Part shown: positions 19,152 to 26,635 of the stretch, piece by piece
Numbering within the stretch: the first letter of the stretch is position 1
How the letters are laid out: every line of letters begins with the position of its first letter
Source of the DNA: a virus
Strand: one strand, 5' to 3'
Virus record (IMG/VR): IMGVR_UViG_3300042868_005407
Location: 1 to 44,623 of that record
Length of the DNA: 44,623 nucleotides
Notes under the pieces: model-generated
What the model saw: only the letters and a program-made list of their open reading frames with translations
Database searches by the model: none
Told to the model about the DNA's origin: nothing
Translations under genes and position numbers: made by a program

Positions 19152-19856
19152 TTAGTTATTTTCTTCTGTTGATTGACTCATTCTTTGGTACTGGATTGTA
19201 GATTCTATATCACCAGCTAAGATCTTAACTGTTTCATCTACAAATAATTCTACTAAGTCATCCTTAAATTCAGATGTTACATCTACTGTAGGAACAACAC
19301 CTGTATAAGGATCTGGTATACCTGCAATTTCAATTTTTCTAGGTTGCCTGTAATAATTAAGCATTACATTAACTGGTTTAAATAAACCATTAGTATAGAT
19401 CTTTAAAGTATTATTAGACAAAGTTGCAAAAGTTTCAGCCCAATCAAAATTAGGATTTTTATTAGGATCTCTAAGTAACAAATCTACATTAGCTACCTCA
19501 GTTAAATAAACAACCATAGGTTTAGGATCAGGACAACAATCACTAGTAGCGCTTGTAGAAACTCTTTTCCACTGTAAATAGTTAGAAGGAAAGTTTACAC
19601 TCTCATAATAAGTTTGCCTGTTAGTCATATTCACCGTAGTTTGAGTCAAGAGTATTTGCAAGTCATCTATCCTACGGGTAGATTGCTCATCACCTTCTTT
19701 AACTATATTTAAACCATGAAGATTCCTGCGGCACCAGTCAACCTGAGCCTTATCAAAAGCTTCAATAATTTGCCAGGTTTCTATGTTATCATAGTCATTG
19801 CTGGCAAGTTTATTCAGCCGCTGTTTAACCTTTATGAGTATAGCAGAATTAAGCAT
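19152..19856 (-). CDS. Ring / adaptor-type connector protein, crAss-like
   Basis: A 234-aa protein. The N-terminus (IKVKQRLNKLASNDYDNIE, then WQIIEAFDKAQVDWCRRNLH) is helical and has the look of the conserved N-terminus of crAss-like connector proteins that stack below the portal. The middle is beta-rich (NFPSNYLQWKRVS, NTLKIYTNGLFKPVNVMLNY) and the C-terminus is a helix (KDDLVELFVDETVKILAGD). It belongs to the same broad helix-beta-helix type as the proteins at 5595 and 6649 but is placed separately, next to the tiny-gene cluster. Its start overlaps the preceding gene's stop by one nt (TAATG). Confidence 0.65.
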   Translation of the reverse strand: MLNSAILIKVKQRLNKLASNDYDNIETWQIIEAFDKAQVDWCRRNLHGLNIVKEGDEQSTRRIDDLQILLTQTTVNMTNRQTYYESVNFPSNYLQWKRVSTSATSDCCPDPKPMVVYLTEVANVDLLLRDPNKNPNFDWAETFATLSNNTLKIYTNGLFKPVNVMLNYYRQPRKIEIAGIPDPYTGVVPTVDVTSEFKDDLVELFVDETVKILAGDIESTIQYQRMSQSTEENN

Positions 19857-20044
19857 TACTTATTCTTCTTAGGTTTTTTAAAATCAGCAACTACACTAGG
19901 TGGTCCTGGATTTACATTAAATATAGATACAATAGGTACAGTCATACCTGCAGCCTTAAGCTCACGCATTTTTTCCATGATCTTGTTGTTCTTTGCATCC
20001 TGGTTTTCACTGTTAGGATAACTTGGTAATTTATATTTTCCCAT
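19856..20044 (-). CDS. Small basic protein of the tiny-gene cluster
   Basis: A 62-aa Lys-rich protein (MGKYKLPSYPNSENQDAKNN, ending KKPKKNK). A central hydrophobic segment (MTVPIVSIFNVNPGPPSVVA) is too polar to be a confident membrane helix. Both ends are coupled by single-base TAATG overlaps to neighbours. No family recognised. Confidence 0.6.
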   Translation of the reverse strand: MGKYKLPSYPNSENQDAKNNKIMEKMRELKAAGMTVPIVSIFNVNPGPPSVVADFKKPKKNK

Positions 20045-20409
20045 TATTTCTTCTTTTTAGATTTAGTTTGACCACCTGATTTTTCTTTCTTTATACCACC
20101 GGTATTAGGATCAATAAAGGTAGGATTTGGATATTCTTTGTTAAACTGTTTCTTCTCAGTAGTATCTTGACCTGTTATATTTTTTATATACTTATCTCTA
20201 ATGTCATTTTCTATTTTTTTGTTCATATTATCATATCTACTTATGATATTTTTATTTTGCACATATTTATCATAATCATTTACAGTACCTACTTGACTAC
20301 CTCCAATATCACCTTGAAACTTTTTTAAGTTCTTGTTAAAAGAGTCTACTTTCTTGTCATAGCTATCATTAAAAGTTTTTAATGGATTTGAATTATTTGA
20401 TTTTTTCAT
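20044..20409 (-). CDS. Lys/Asn-rich small protein, helical
   Basis: A 121-aa highly charged protein (MKKSNNSNPLKTFNDSYDKK, ending KSGGQTKSKKKK). The first two thirds are predicted helical and coiled-coil-like (KKVDSFNKNLKKFQGD; NKNIISRYDNMNKKIENDIR). It has no Cys and no membrane segment. Like its neighbours it ends in a poly-Lys tail, which suggests nucleic acid binding or packaging with DNA. No family recognised. Confidence 0.6.
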   Translation of the reverse strand: MKKSNNSNPLKTFNDSYDKKVDSFNKNLKKFQGDIGGSQVGTVNDYDKYVQNKNIISRYDNMNKKIENDIRDKYIKNITGQDTTEKKQFNKEYPNPTFIDPNTGGIKKEKSGGQTKSKKKK

Positions 20410-20420
20410 AGTATATTATT

Positions 20421-20693
20421 TTAACAGTTCCACTTTTTTAAAGAAAGAGCTTTTCTAGTAGGTCTTCCTTTTTCATCTTTCATAGGTCCTTTAACACCAG
20501 ACATTCTTGCACAAAATGACTTTCTCCTTTTAGCATCTTTGCTATCCGGATCAAGTTTAGATGGTTTAGTAGTAACAGCTGTTTGAAGTTTACTACCAGG
20601 ATTAGCTGCTCTATAAGAAGCAACACCTTTTTTATTTAAACCACCAGAAGGATTCTTACCTTCTTTTCTGGTCCAAGCTGCAGTCTTTGCCAT
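20421..20693 (-). CDS. Small basic conserved phage protein (DUF6321-like)
   Basis: A 90-aa protein with MAKTAAWTRKEGKNPSGGLN, ASYRAANPGSKLQTAV, and a C-terminal half RRKSFCARMSGVKGPMKDEK then ALSLKKWNC. From memory this combination (KSFCARMSG, MKDEKGRPTRKALSLxKWNC) is shared by a small family widespread in environmental phages and annotated as DUF6321. No activity is known. It is strongly basic. The start is coupled to the next upstream gene. Confidence 0.68.
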   Translation of the reverse strand: MAKTAAWTRKEGKNPSGGLNKKGVASYRAANPGSKLQTAVTTKPSKLDPDSKDAKRRKSFCARMSGVKGPMKDEKGRPTRKALSLKKWNC

Positions 20694-20842
20694 TATTTCT
20701 TAGTTTTAGCTTTAATCTTTTTTTCTTGTTTAAGCATCTCTTTGGTAGGTGCTTTACCAGAACCTTTGTTAGCTCTGATGTTATCATAAAGACCTCTTTG
20801 AGATACACTACCATCTTTTCTTTTGATCATTTGTTTAGCCAT
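20693..20842 (-). CDS. 49-aa basic protein of the tiny-gene cluster
   Basis: Translation gives MAKQMIKRKDGSVSQRGLYD followed by NIRANKGSGKAPTKEMLKQE and a Lys-rich end (KKIKAKTKK). The ATG at 20842 and TAA at 20693 each share one base with a neighbouring gene, giving a seamless chain of TAATG junctions. It is very short but bounded by real genes on both sides in the same coupled arrangement. From memory, the G-S-G-K-x-P-T-K-E-M-L pattern recurs in small phage proteins of unknown function. Confidence 0.65.
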   Translation of the reverse strand: MAKQMIKRKDGSVSQRGLYDNIRANKGSGKAPTKEMLKQEKKIKAKTKK

Positions 20843-21000
20843 TACTTTTTCTTATTAGATTTAGCAATTTTTTTAAATGTCAAAGCTAATGCTTTAGCCT
20901 TACCTGTGCAACCTGGTTTAGTAATAGGTGTACACTTACCTTCAGTTCCTCTTTTTTTAATAGAGGCTGTAGCTTTTTGCATCCACTTCTTATCTGCCAT
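20842..21000 (-). CDS. 52-aa small conserved basic phage protein
   Basis: Translation gives MADKKWMQKATASIKKRGTE, then GKCTPITKPGCTGKAKALAL and TFKKIAKSNKKK. The pattern S-I-K-K-R-G-T-E-G-x-C-T, G-C-T, A-K-A-L-A-x-T-F-K-K-[IM]-A-K recurs, from memory, in short proteins of many uncultured phages. The two cysteines are close enough to form a disulfide or metal site. The stop overlaps the next start by one base. Function unknown. Confidence 0.68.
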   Translation of the reverse strand: MADKKWMQKATASIKKRGTEGKCTPITKPGCTGKAKALALTFKKIAKSNKKK

Positions 21001-21002
21001 GG

Positions 21003-21233
21003 TTACTTCTTTTTAGTTTGATCACCTGTTTTCTTTTTTCCCAAATAAGCTTTTGCAGCCCTTTCTTCTTTTAAAACCTCTTCATACTTTTTTGCATTAA
21101 GAGGTTTTTTCTCATCACCCCCTGAAAAATGAGCTTTCATTTTAGGTGTCATGACTAGTGCTTTTTTATAATAAGCAGTGCTATCTGTTTGAGTTCCTCC
21201 AGCTTCAGCTTTTTTTAATTTCTTCTTTACCAT
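21003..21233 (-). CDS. Lys-rich small protein of the tiny-gene cluster
   Basis: A 76-aa protein: MVKKKLKKAEAGGTQTDSTA, ALVMTPKMKAHFSGGDEKKP and a helical Lys/Glu C-terminus ending GDQTKKK. No Cys, no membrane segment. It is highly basic and separated from neighbours by 2 nt on each side. Function unknown; probably co-translated with the cluster. Confidence 0.6.
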   Translation of the reverse strand: MVKKKLKKAEAGGTQTDSTAYYKKALVMTPKMKAHFSGGDEKKPLNAKKYEEVLKEERAAKAYLGKKKTGDQTKKK

Positions 21234-21235
21234 TG

Positions 21236-21409
21236 TTATTTCTTTTTAGATTTGTATTTATCAAAAGCTCCACCCATTTTTTTGATCACACCTCTGCCTT
21301 TTAAGATATCAGCTTCAGTTACTTTTCCATCTTTGTTAAGATCTGGAAAACCTCCTTTAGCCATCTTTTGCATTTTAGCTTTTTCACAAGCTGCACATTT
21401 CTTTGCCAT
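21236..21409 (-). CDS. 57-aa protein with EF-hand-like loop
   Basis: I place the start at ATG 21409 (MAKKCAACEKAKMQKMAKGG). A longer reading from 21541 would run through the upstream gene in another frame and gives a non-protein-like extension. The core FPDLNKDGKVTEADILKGRG contains D-L-N-K-D-G-K-V-T-E-A-D, which fits the calcium-binding EF-hand/dockerin loop (D-x-[ND]-x-D-G-x-[VI]-x-x-x-D). A CxxC (CAAC) precedes it. One loop only, so any calcium binding would probably need dimerisation. The C-terminus is Lys-rich. Confidence 0.65.
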   Translation of the reverse strand: MAKKCAACEKAKMQKMAKGGFPDLNKDGKVTEADILKGRGVIKKMGGAFDKYKSKKK

Positions 21410-21410
21410 A

Positions 21411-21608
21411 TTAACAAGATTTTTTAGATTTAACCATTTTACCTTTTGATGCAGGAACTGCACCTTTTGGAGGAGTATTAACTTTGCCAGAAGATTTGCC
21501 TTTAATGGCTGTTTGCTTTTTAGCAACACCATTTCCACCATGTTGCTTACCAGTAGCTTTCATATCTACAGTAGCCTTAGGGTTTTGAGCTTTCATTTTT
21601 CCAATCAT
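21411..21608 (-). CDS. Lys/Gly-rich disordered small protein
   Basis: A 65-aa protein (MIGKMKAQNPKATVDMKATG; ending ASKGKMVKSKKSC) made almost wholly of Lys, Gly, Ser, Ala, Thr and Pro. It is likely disordered and strongly basic, like a histone tail or DNA-condensing peptide. It precedes the 57-aa gene by 1 nt. Function is unknown. Confidence 0.58.
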   Translation of the reverse strand: MIGKMKAQNPKATVDMKATGKQHGGNGVAKKQTAIKGKSSGKVNTPPKGAVPASKGKMVKSKKSC

Positions 21609-21612
21609 AGTC

Positions 21613-21783
21613 TTATTTTTTTAATTTACCAGCAGGTACATCACAAGCAGCTTTGTTCATGCCACCAGTGTACTTTGTTGGGTTGGTTACTACTGTTACA
21701 GAAGCATTCTTTCCTCCTGTGTATTTTGTTGGATTAGTTACCACTGTAGGATAACTGTTTGGGTTTTTCATTTGTCCAGTCAT
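21613..21783 (-). CDS. 56-aa protein with duplicated VVTNPTKYTGG motif
   Basis: Translation gives MTGQMKNPNSYPTVVTNPTK and continues to GKLKK. The 11-residue string VVTNPTKYTGG occurs twice, at residues 14-24 and 31-41, pointing to a short internal duplication. It starts the tiny-gene cluster just after the 338-aa gene and ends 5 nt before the next ATG. Function not recognised. Confidence 0.6.
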   Translation of the reverse strand: MTGQMKNPNSYPTVVTNPTKYTGGKNASVTVVTNPTKYTGGMNKAACDVPAGKLKK

Positions 21784-21802
21784 GATATTTATTTTTTATA
21801 TG

Positions 21803-22819
21803 TTAAACATTCCAATATTTTTCTATTTTCTTAGTTAAATCAAGTAAGATAGAATCATTTAATGGATTCTTCAAATACTCTATACAATCAGATACATTTC
21901 TACCTAACATTGAAGCACTGTCTGTGTGGTAGATAAACCCGTCAGCTTTAGGAGAGATAAACTTATAGAAAGTTGCATCTTTTACAATTGACTTAATCTT
22001 AAGTGTCTCCATGTCTAGCGCGCATGCATCCAAGAATGTCTGAGCAGCTCTGCGTAAGTTCTTCTCAATACCTTCTCCTGTAATGAATTTATCCATGTTA
22101 TCATACATAACATCATTAGGGGTAGTCTTCTTGTATTGAACACTGTTTCCATCAACAACTTTACATATATAGAACAACTTGTTCTGGTTTTTATCAAACA
22201 TTTTAATAAGCTCAGATAATGCTTTATTACGGATTTTGCTGATCTCAGTTTTAGTAGATACAGTATCTATAAATCTGTCTAAGTAGAACTTAGGTGGAAC
22301 AGCTTTACTGCGGGCCTCATCATAACTTTTACATACAATAGAGAATCCACCAGCATCAATTGCATATAACTTAATTAAGTCATAAGGATCTTTTGCAGGA
22401 TCTAAATGCACCGGCTCATTACCACAACGGATTGAGATTCTTTCCCAGAACTCATGATTGTTTGGTTGAAGTAATTGAACTTTATTCCAAAAATCAGGAT
22501 CCTCAGGATCTAGCACATTAGTAGCAAGTTCTCTTTCAAGTTGTGTTACTATTGTACGGATCTCTCTGATCTTAGCTTCGCGTACTTCTTTGTCTGCAAT
22601 AAGTTTAACCTCTGGGGCAAACTCATTAAGACCTGTAATGTATCTCTTGATACCATTACGCTCAATACATGCAAGTTGCTCTTCATGAAATACTCCATCA
22701 AATAATGCTAAGCCATATTTCTCTAGGCCTAGATTAGCTTTATTGGGGTCAAAGAACGGTTTGACAGATATACTGCCAGATTTAGCTGTCTCAGCTAGGG
22801 ATACAATTGTGATACTCAT
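21803..22819 (-). CDS. Uncharacterised protein near the capsid gene
   Basis: A 338-aa protein starting MSITIVSLAETAKSGSISVK. It has a mixed alpha/beta body with FFDPNKANLGLEKYGLALFD, a helical middle (VREAKIREIRTIVTQLEREL), WERISIRCGNEPVHLDP and YAIDAGGFSIVCKSYDEAR, and a helical end (LLDLTKKIEKYWNV). There is no membrane segment or known catalytic motif. Two to three AAACCAAC-like motifs lie directly before the ATG. By position between the capsid protein and the tiny cluster it may be an internal virion or head-completion protein; I do not recognise the family. Confidence 0.62.
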   Translation of the reverse strand: MSITIVSLAETAKSGSISVKPFFDPNKANLGLEKYGLALFDGVFHEEQLACIERNGIKRYITGLNEFAPEVKLIADKEVREAKIREIRTIVTQLERELATNVLDPEDPDFWNKVQLLQPNNHEFWERISIRCGNEPVHLDPAKDPYDLIKLYAIDAGGFSIVCKSYDEARSKAVPPKFYLDRFIDTVSTKTEISKIRNKALSELIKMFDKNQNKLFYICKVVDGNSVQYKKTTPNDVMYDNMDKFITGEGIEKNLRRAAQTFLDACALDMETLKIKSIVKDATFYKFISPKADGFIYHTDSASMLGRNVSDCIEYLKNPLNDSILLDLTKKIEKYWNV

Positions 22820-22852
22820 GTTGGTTTTTTTTTGTTGGTTTATATTGGTTGA

Positions 22853-23434
22853 TTAATCAAAAACATTATAGATAGCTCCATAAAAACGGAACTGGAGAAT
22901 AACATCTTCAATGATATTGTTAGCAGGTACACCGGCTTCTGTAGTAATAATATTCCAAGTTATATGACCAGGAACAGCTGGTAGAACTTCTGAAATTCCA
23001 ATAGCATGTGTTGGTAATTTAAGAGCACTTGGAAAAATACCCACACCTTTAAGGTTGGTATAATCATAAGTATCACTCTTTCCTAAATTAGCTACTAGAG
23101 TATATGTTCCAGCTCCTGTATTTGTCATAATGAGATCAATAGCTGTTGTAGTTTCATTAGAGCAAGTTGGATAACAACCACAAAGAGTACAATCAGAAGA
23201 ACAGTTTCTGTTACATTCACCAGCTAACATTGTTACTCTATTTAGAATTGGTACACCACTGTTGGTGAACTTAACATCCCAAGGACGGTAGTTAACCAAT
23301 TGGTTAATACTTTGAGCTAAAGTATTGAGATCATATAATGTTGCAAACTTAGCAACACCAGTTCTAGCATTAATGATAGAACTAAAAAAGTTCCTTGCTG
23401 GAACTGTGATAGCTGAGAAAAGTTTAATGGCCAT
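22853..23434 (-). CDS. Uncharacterised protein after the capsid gene, possible head decoration
   Basis: A 193-aa protein: MAIKLFSAITVPARNFFSSI, a helical segment (DLNTLAQSINQLVNYRPWD), a Cys-rich hairpin (GECNRNCSSDCTLCGCYPTC) and a beta-rich C-terminal domain (GAGTYTLVANLG; EDVILQFRFYGAIYNVF). It is the first gene after the capsid gene and is separated from it by a folded RNA element. A head-surface or vertex decoration role is plausible but unproved. Confidence 0.58.
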   Translation of the reverse strand: MAIKLFSAITVPARNFFSSIINARTGVAKFATLYDLNTLAQSINQLVNYRPWDVKFTNSGVPILNRVTMLAGECNRNCSSDCTLCGCYPTCSNETTTAIDLIMTNTGAGTYTLVANLGKSDTYDYTNLKGVGIFPSALKLPTHAIGISEVLPAVPGHITWNIITTEAGVPANNIIEDVILQFRFYGAIYNVFD

Positions 23435-23477
23435 TTTGTTTAAATTTTATTTGTTAGTAATTTGTTAATAATTAGTT

Positions 23478-23569
23478 CCTGGGCAGAGTTACGAGCTCTG
23501 TTAATGACGCATCCCCAGGCAGGTGCTTATATGAGGGAAGAAAAGTATGAAAAATCTTCCCTCAAGCAC
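23478..23569 (-). ncRNA. Compact two-hairpin structured RNA element after the capsid gene
   Basis: The minus-strand transcript starts a fold 5 nt after the capsid stop. Hairpin 1 has a 6-bp outer stem (GTGCTT with AAGCAC, 23564-23569 with 23523-23528). Its 9-bp inner stem is GAGGGAAGA with TCTTCCCTC, with a 4-nt one-sided bulge and a 13-nt loop. After 3 nt, hairpin 2 has a 6-bp stem (CCTGGG with CCCAGG, 23514-23519 with 23478-23483), a 13-nt one-sided bulge and a 5-bp tip (CAGAG with CTCTG). No U-run follows either stem. It is not a canonical terminator; it could stabilise, process or attenuate the capsid mRNA. Confidence 0.5.
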
Positions 23570-23574
23570 AAGTA

Positions 23575-25212
23575 TTAGAATGATCCTCCAGTGATTGGAT
23601 TTCTCATAACAATCTTAAGAACCTTGGTAGGATCTTTTACCCAGATAGCTGGCATTGTTTGAGTCATCATAACACGGTATCCATTGAATTGTCCACTAGA
23701 TTGGAACCCTTGAGTTCTTCCCATGTAATCCATAGTACCATTTTGGTACCACCACTTTAATTGATTATCCCAAGATAATTTCAACATGAAGATGTTGTCA
23801 TTTCCTGTATCAGTGATATCAAAGATCACAAAGCTATAAGAGCTTAATGGATTTCCATCAATGATTGGGTTCTCAATATCATTAGTGTGTAAGTTATCAA
23901 ATGCTGGGTTAAGAACAAACTTAACATTAGCTAAGAAAGGAATCACATAACTAGTGAAAGAGAATCCAAAGTTTAGATCCATACCTTGACCAGTGATAGC
24001 TCCAATACCGCCTCCACCATTTTTACCATCACCCATGTTGATCATTAAACCTGTGTTTACTGCCTCACGCTTGATAGCCTCATTTACTAATCTCATACCA
24101 CCCATACCTGTTTGAACAATTAATTGTCTCTTAGGATCTGGACCTTGGAATTCAACACGTCCTGCATAAAAGTTATATAACTCAGCACGGAATAATTCTA
24201 AGCTAAAGCTAGCTTTGTTATACACACGCTTGTAAGAGTTGTCTAATTGCTTCCATAAACCTACTGATAAACGCATGTCATCTGGACCATCTTGCTTAAT
24301 ACGTCCACCATGACCCCACATTAAGTAAGTCTCGATGTCAGTAGCAATCTTAGTTAAGTGAGCTGCTTCCATAGTAGTTAAGAAAGTACGGGTTAAAGTA
24401 CCATTACCAATAGCACGCTTTAAGTAATCTTTACCCATTTTGCTTGCTACATCTTCAATCTTGCTGATAGCAGGATCTAATTGTGTATCAAAGTTTCTCC
24501 AGATCTCAGTTACAGGAACTGTACCATCTGCAGCCATTCCACCTTTTAACATCAAGTCAGCACGAGATGAGATAGAATAATGTACATGAGCTTCTGCACC
24601 TCCTACGAAGTTATAGAACTCACGGAATCCAGAGCGAGTAGAAATATCAGAGAATCTCTCACCATACTCTCCGCGGGCAGAACCTTTACGGAATAATTTA
24701 GTTTGAGCTACTAAATACTTGTTCTCAAGGAACTTGTAGTTATCATTGTTTACTAATTGTACAGTGTAGATAAAACCATCACCCATAGGTAGGATATCAT
24801 CTGCAGTAATGTACATCTCACAACCATTGTATTTGTCATAAGTGATAATATCACCATGACCAAACTCACGCTTGTTAACTTTAATTTTGAAAGGAGTACC
24901 ATCAACACCTTTAGTAAGGTTAGCTGGTTCAATGTCTTCAATGATGTATGGTAAGTCTTGACTAACCGGAGTTTGCCATTTGTACTCACCACGAGCATTT
25001 TCAACCATGATGATATTCTTACCACCAAAAGATGATAATTGGTAAAGAGGCATTTCAACTTTTTGAGCCATAGCCCAAATGTCTACTGGACCTAAGTCCA
25101 TTGGTTCTGCATCTTTTAACATGTTTACTAAGTGGTATGAATCTACGTGAGAACTAGCATTGTAGTTTGTGTCACGCAAGAATATACCGTTGTTTAATAC
25201 TGGAGTTGCCAT
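23575..25212 (-). CDS. Major capsid protein, crAss-like (HK97 fold)
   Basis: A 545-aa protein beginning MATPVLNNGIFLRDTNYNAS. The order scaffold then capsid after portal and terminase, the length and strings such as PVDIWAMAQKVEMPLYQLSS, YKWQTPVSQDLPYIIEDIEP and FRKGSARGEYGERFSDISTR fit crAss-like major capsid proteins, which adopt the HK97 fold. It has no signal or membrane segments. Codon use is even, and the gene ends directly before a folded RNA element. Self-assembly into the T=9-type head known for this group is inferred. Confidence 0.85.
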   Translation of the reverse strand: MATPVLNNGIFLRDTNYNASSHVDSYHLVNMLKDAEPMDLGPVDIWAMAQKVEMPLYQLSSFGGKNIIMVENARGEYKWQTPVSQDLPYIIEDIEPANLTKGVDGTPFKIKVNKREFGHGDIITYDKYNGCEMYITADDILPMGDGFIYTVQLVNNDNYKFLENKYLVAQTKLFRKGSARGEYGERFSDISTRSGFREFYNFVGGAEAHVHYSISSRADLMLKGGMAADGTVPVTEIWRNFDTQLDPAISKIEDVASKMGKDYLKRAIGNGTLTRTFLTTMEAAHLTKIATDIETYLMWGHGGRIKQDGPDDMRLSVGLWKQLDNSYKRVYNKASFSLELFRAELYNFYAGRVEFQGPDPKRQLIVQTGMGGMRLVNEAIKREAVNTGLMINMGDGKNGGGGIGAITGQGMDLNFGFSFTSYVIPFLANVKFVLNPAFDNLHTNDIENPIIDGNPLSSYSFVIFDITDTGNDNIFMLKLSWDNQLKWWYQNGTMDYMGRTQGFQSSGQFNGYRVMMTQTMPAIWVKDPTKVLKIVMRNPITGGSF

Positions 25213-25265
25213 TTTTCTTTTTTGTTTTTAGTTTATAATTTATAGTTTATATTTAGTTGTTTTAA

Positions 25266-26507
25266 TTATCTCTTGAAAAAACTACCAGTAGGTCTTTGAA
25301 TTCCTGATCCTGGTTTTTTTCTACTTGCATTATCATCATCTTCTTGCGCTTGGCTAGAGATAGTTTTATTGCTTTGTTCTGTTTTCAAAGTACGTACTGT
25401 TTTTTCTACTTGATCTTTACCGCCTACAGCTTTAATCTTGGTTTTGTAGCCTTCCGGATCAGCCAATAACCAAAGTGCTTCAGCTATCAAAGCCGGATTA
25501 GGTTCTACATACTGATACTTCTCTATAAGGTGACCAAACAAATTAGTAGGTCTTCCTGATACTGAAGGATAGTTAGCTTGAGTTAATCCACCAAATAACA
25601 TATTTTGTACTTTCTTGTCTAGCTTAAGACCGTTGATCTCACCCGGTTCAAGAGTTTTGTATATAGTATCTGTATAGATAGCGGCTTGTTGTTGTTGTTG
25701 TTTACGCTTGCTTTCTTGTTGTTGAAGCTGTCTAGCTATAATCTGTTCCTGCATCGCGTCTAACTTTGGCTTGAATTTAATAGCTCTACTCTCCAATTCA
25801 TCACGATCTTTATACAGTATAATTTCTTCTTCAATTTCTTCAGCATCACCAAAATTAGTAGCATGTAAATAACTTCTGATAATCTGCTCTTGGCTGGATT
25901 CATCAGTAGTATCTAACTGGCGAATTTCTTCTACCGCTGCTAAAGATCTGAATAAACCTTTTAGATCTTGACCACCATTGGCCACATAGTGTGCTGCTAC
26001 TTGTAACTCTTCAGGAAGCTCTTCATAGAATTCACCAGAAACTTCTTCTTTTGTTTTCTTTCTTTTCTCTTTCTCATTAGATTCAAACAGTTCTTCCCAA
26101 TCTTTAAGAGTATATTTAGATACATCTTCCTCACCCTCAAACGGTGTAAGATATCCTTTTTCAATAAGCTTTGTACCAAGCTCTACTAGGTTTGTAGGTC
26201 TACCACCTTTTTTTCCTGAATCTTCTTCTTTTTCCTCATTGGTCTTAGGTTTAAGGAGATCTTCTATTTCCTTTTCTTCTTCTAGAGTTTTTCTTACAAC
26301 TCCTTTGGCTGCTGCATCGACATCTGCTTCCTTTTCTTCATCAGTCTTTTCAATGAGCATCTTATCAATATCAACCTTTGGGTTTCTACTGAATAAGCTT
26401 TGTTTACTTTCAGGCACCATGACATTTTCTGCCCCGGGTGTACCTAACAATTCATCAAGGGATATATCCGCTTGACTTACTGTTGTGTTATCTTTAGTTT
26501 CTGACAT
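25266..26507 (-). CDS. Scaffold-like acidic coiled-coil protein
   Basis: A 413-aa protein. I place the start at ATG 26507 (MSETKDNTTVSQADISLDEL), because two AAACCAAC motifs sit just upstream and a promoter -7 box lies within the 17-codon extension from 26558. The first 170 residues are Glu/Lys-rich and mostly disordered. Residues about 255-290 are a Gln/Arg/Lys helix (EQIIARQLQQQESKRKQQQQ). It ends KKPGSGIQRPTGSFFKR, a basic tail suited to capsid binding. Position between portal and capsid genes and the acidic helical make-up point to a head scaffold. Confidence 0.72.
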   Translation of the reverse strand: MSETKDNTTVSQADISLDELLGTPGAENVMVPESKQSLFSRNPKVDIDKMLIEKTDEEKEADVDAAAKGVVRKTLEEEKEIEDLLKPKTNEEKEEDSGKKGGRPTNLVELGTKLIEKGYLTPFEGEEDVSKYTLKDWEELFESNEKEKRKKTKEEVSGEFYEELPEELQVAAHYVANGGQDLKGLFRSLAAVEEIRQLDTTDESSQEQIIRSYLHATNFGDAEEIEEEIILYKDRDELESRAIKFKPKLDAMQEQIIARQLQQQESKRKQQQQQAAIYTDTIYKTLEPGEINGLKLDKKVQNMLFGGLTQANYPSVSGRPTNLFGHLIEKYQYVEPNPALIAEALWLLADPEGYKTKIKAVGGKDQVEKTVRTLKTEQSNKTISSQAQEDDDNASRKKPGSGIQRPTGSFFKR

Positions 26508-26555
26508 ATAGTTGGTTTTTTGTTGGTTTAATTTTTGTGTCTTAATATAATATAG

Positions 26556-26563
26556 CAAAAATA
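26556..26563 (-). promoter_or_regulatory. Promoter -7 element for scaffold/capsid genes (candidate)
   Basis: On the minus strand TATTTTTG matches the Bacteroidota TAnnTTTG -7 box exactly, 48 nt before the scaffold start. A weak -33 element (TTTC) lies 22 nt upstream instead of TTTG at about 20. It would give a separate transcript for the most heavily needed head proteins. Confidence 0.35.
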
Positions 26564-26635
26564 TAGAAATAAACTTTATAAATGTGAAACTATCTTAAAG
26601 GCTCTATTAAATATTTTGCATAATATGGCTATAAG

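Noticed and set aside
23478-23569. Self-cleaving ribozyme (hammerhead) in the post-capsid RNA element
   Set aside because: The hammerhead core CTGATGA and its partner GAAA are not present at the required places on either strand.
26508-26558. N-terminal 17-codon extension of the scaffold protein
   Set aside because: It includes a promoter-type -7 box and the AAACCAAC leader, so translation most likely begins at 26507.
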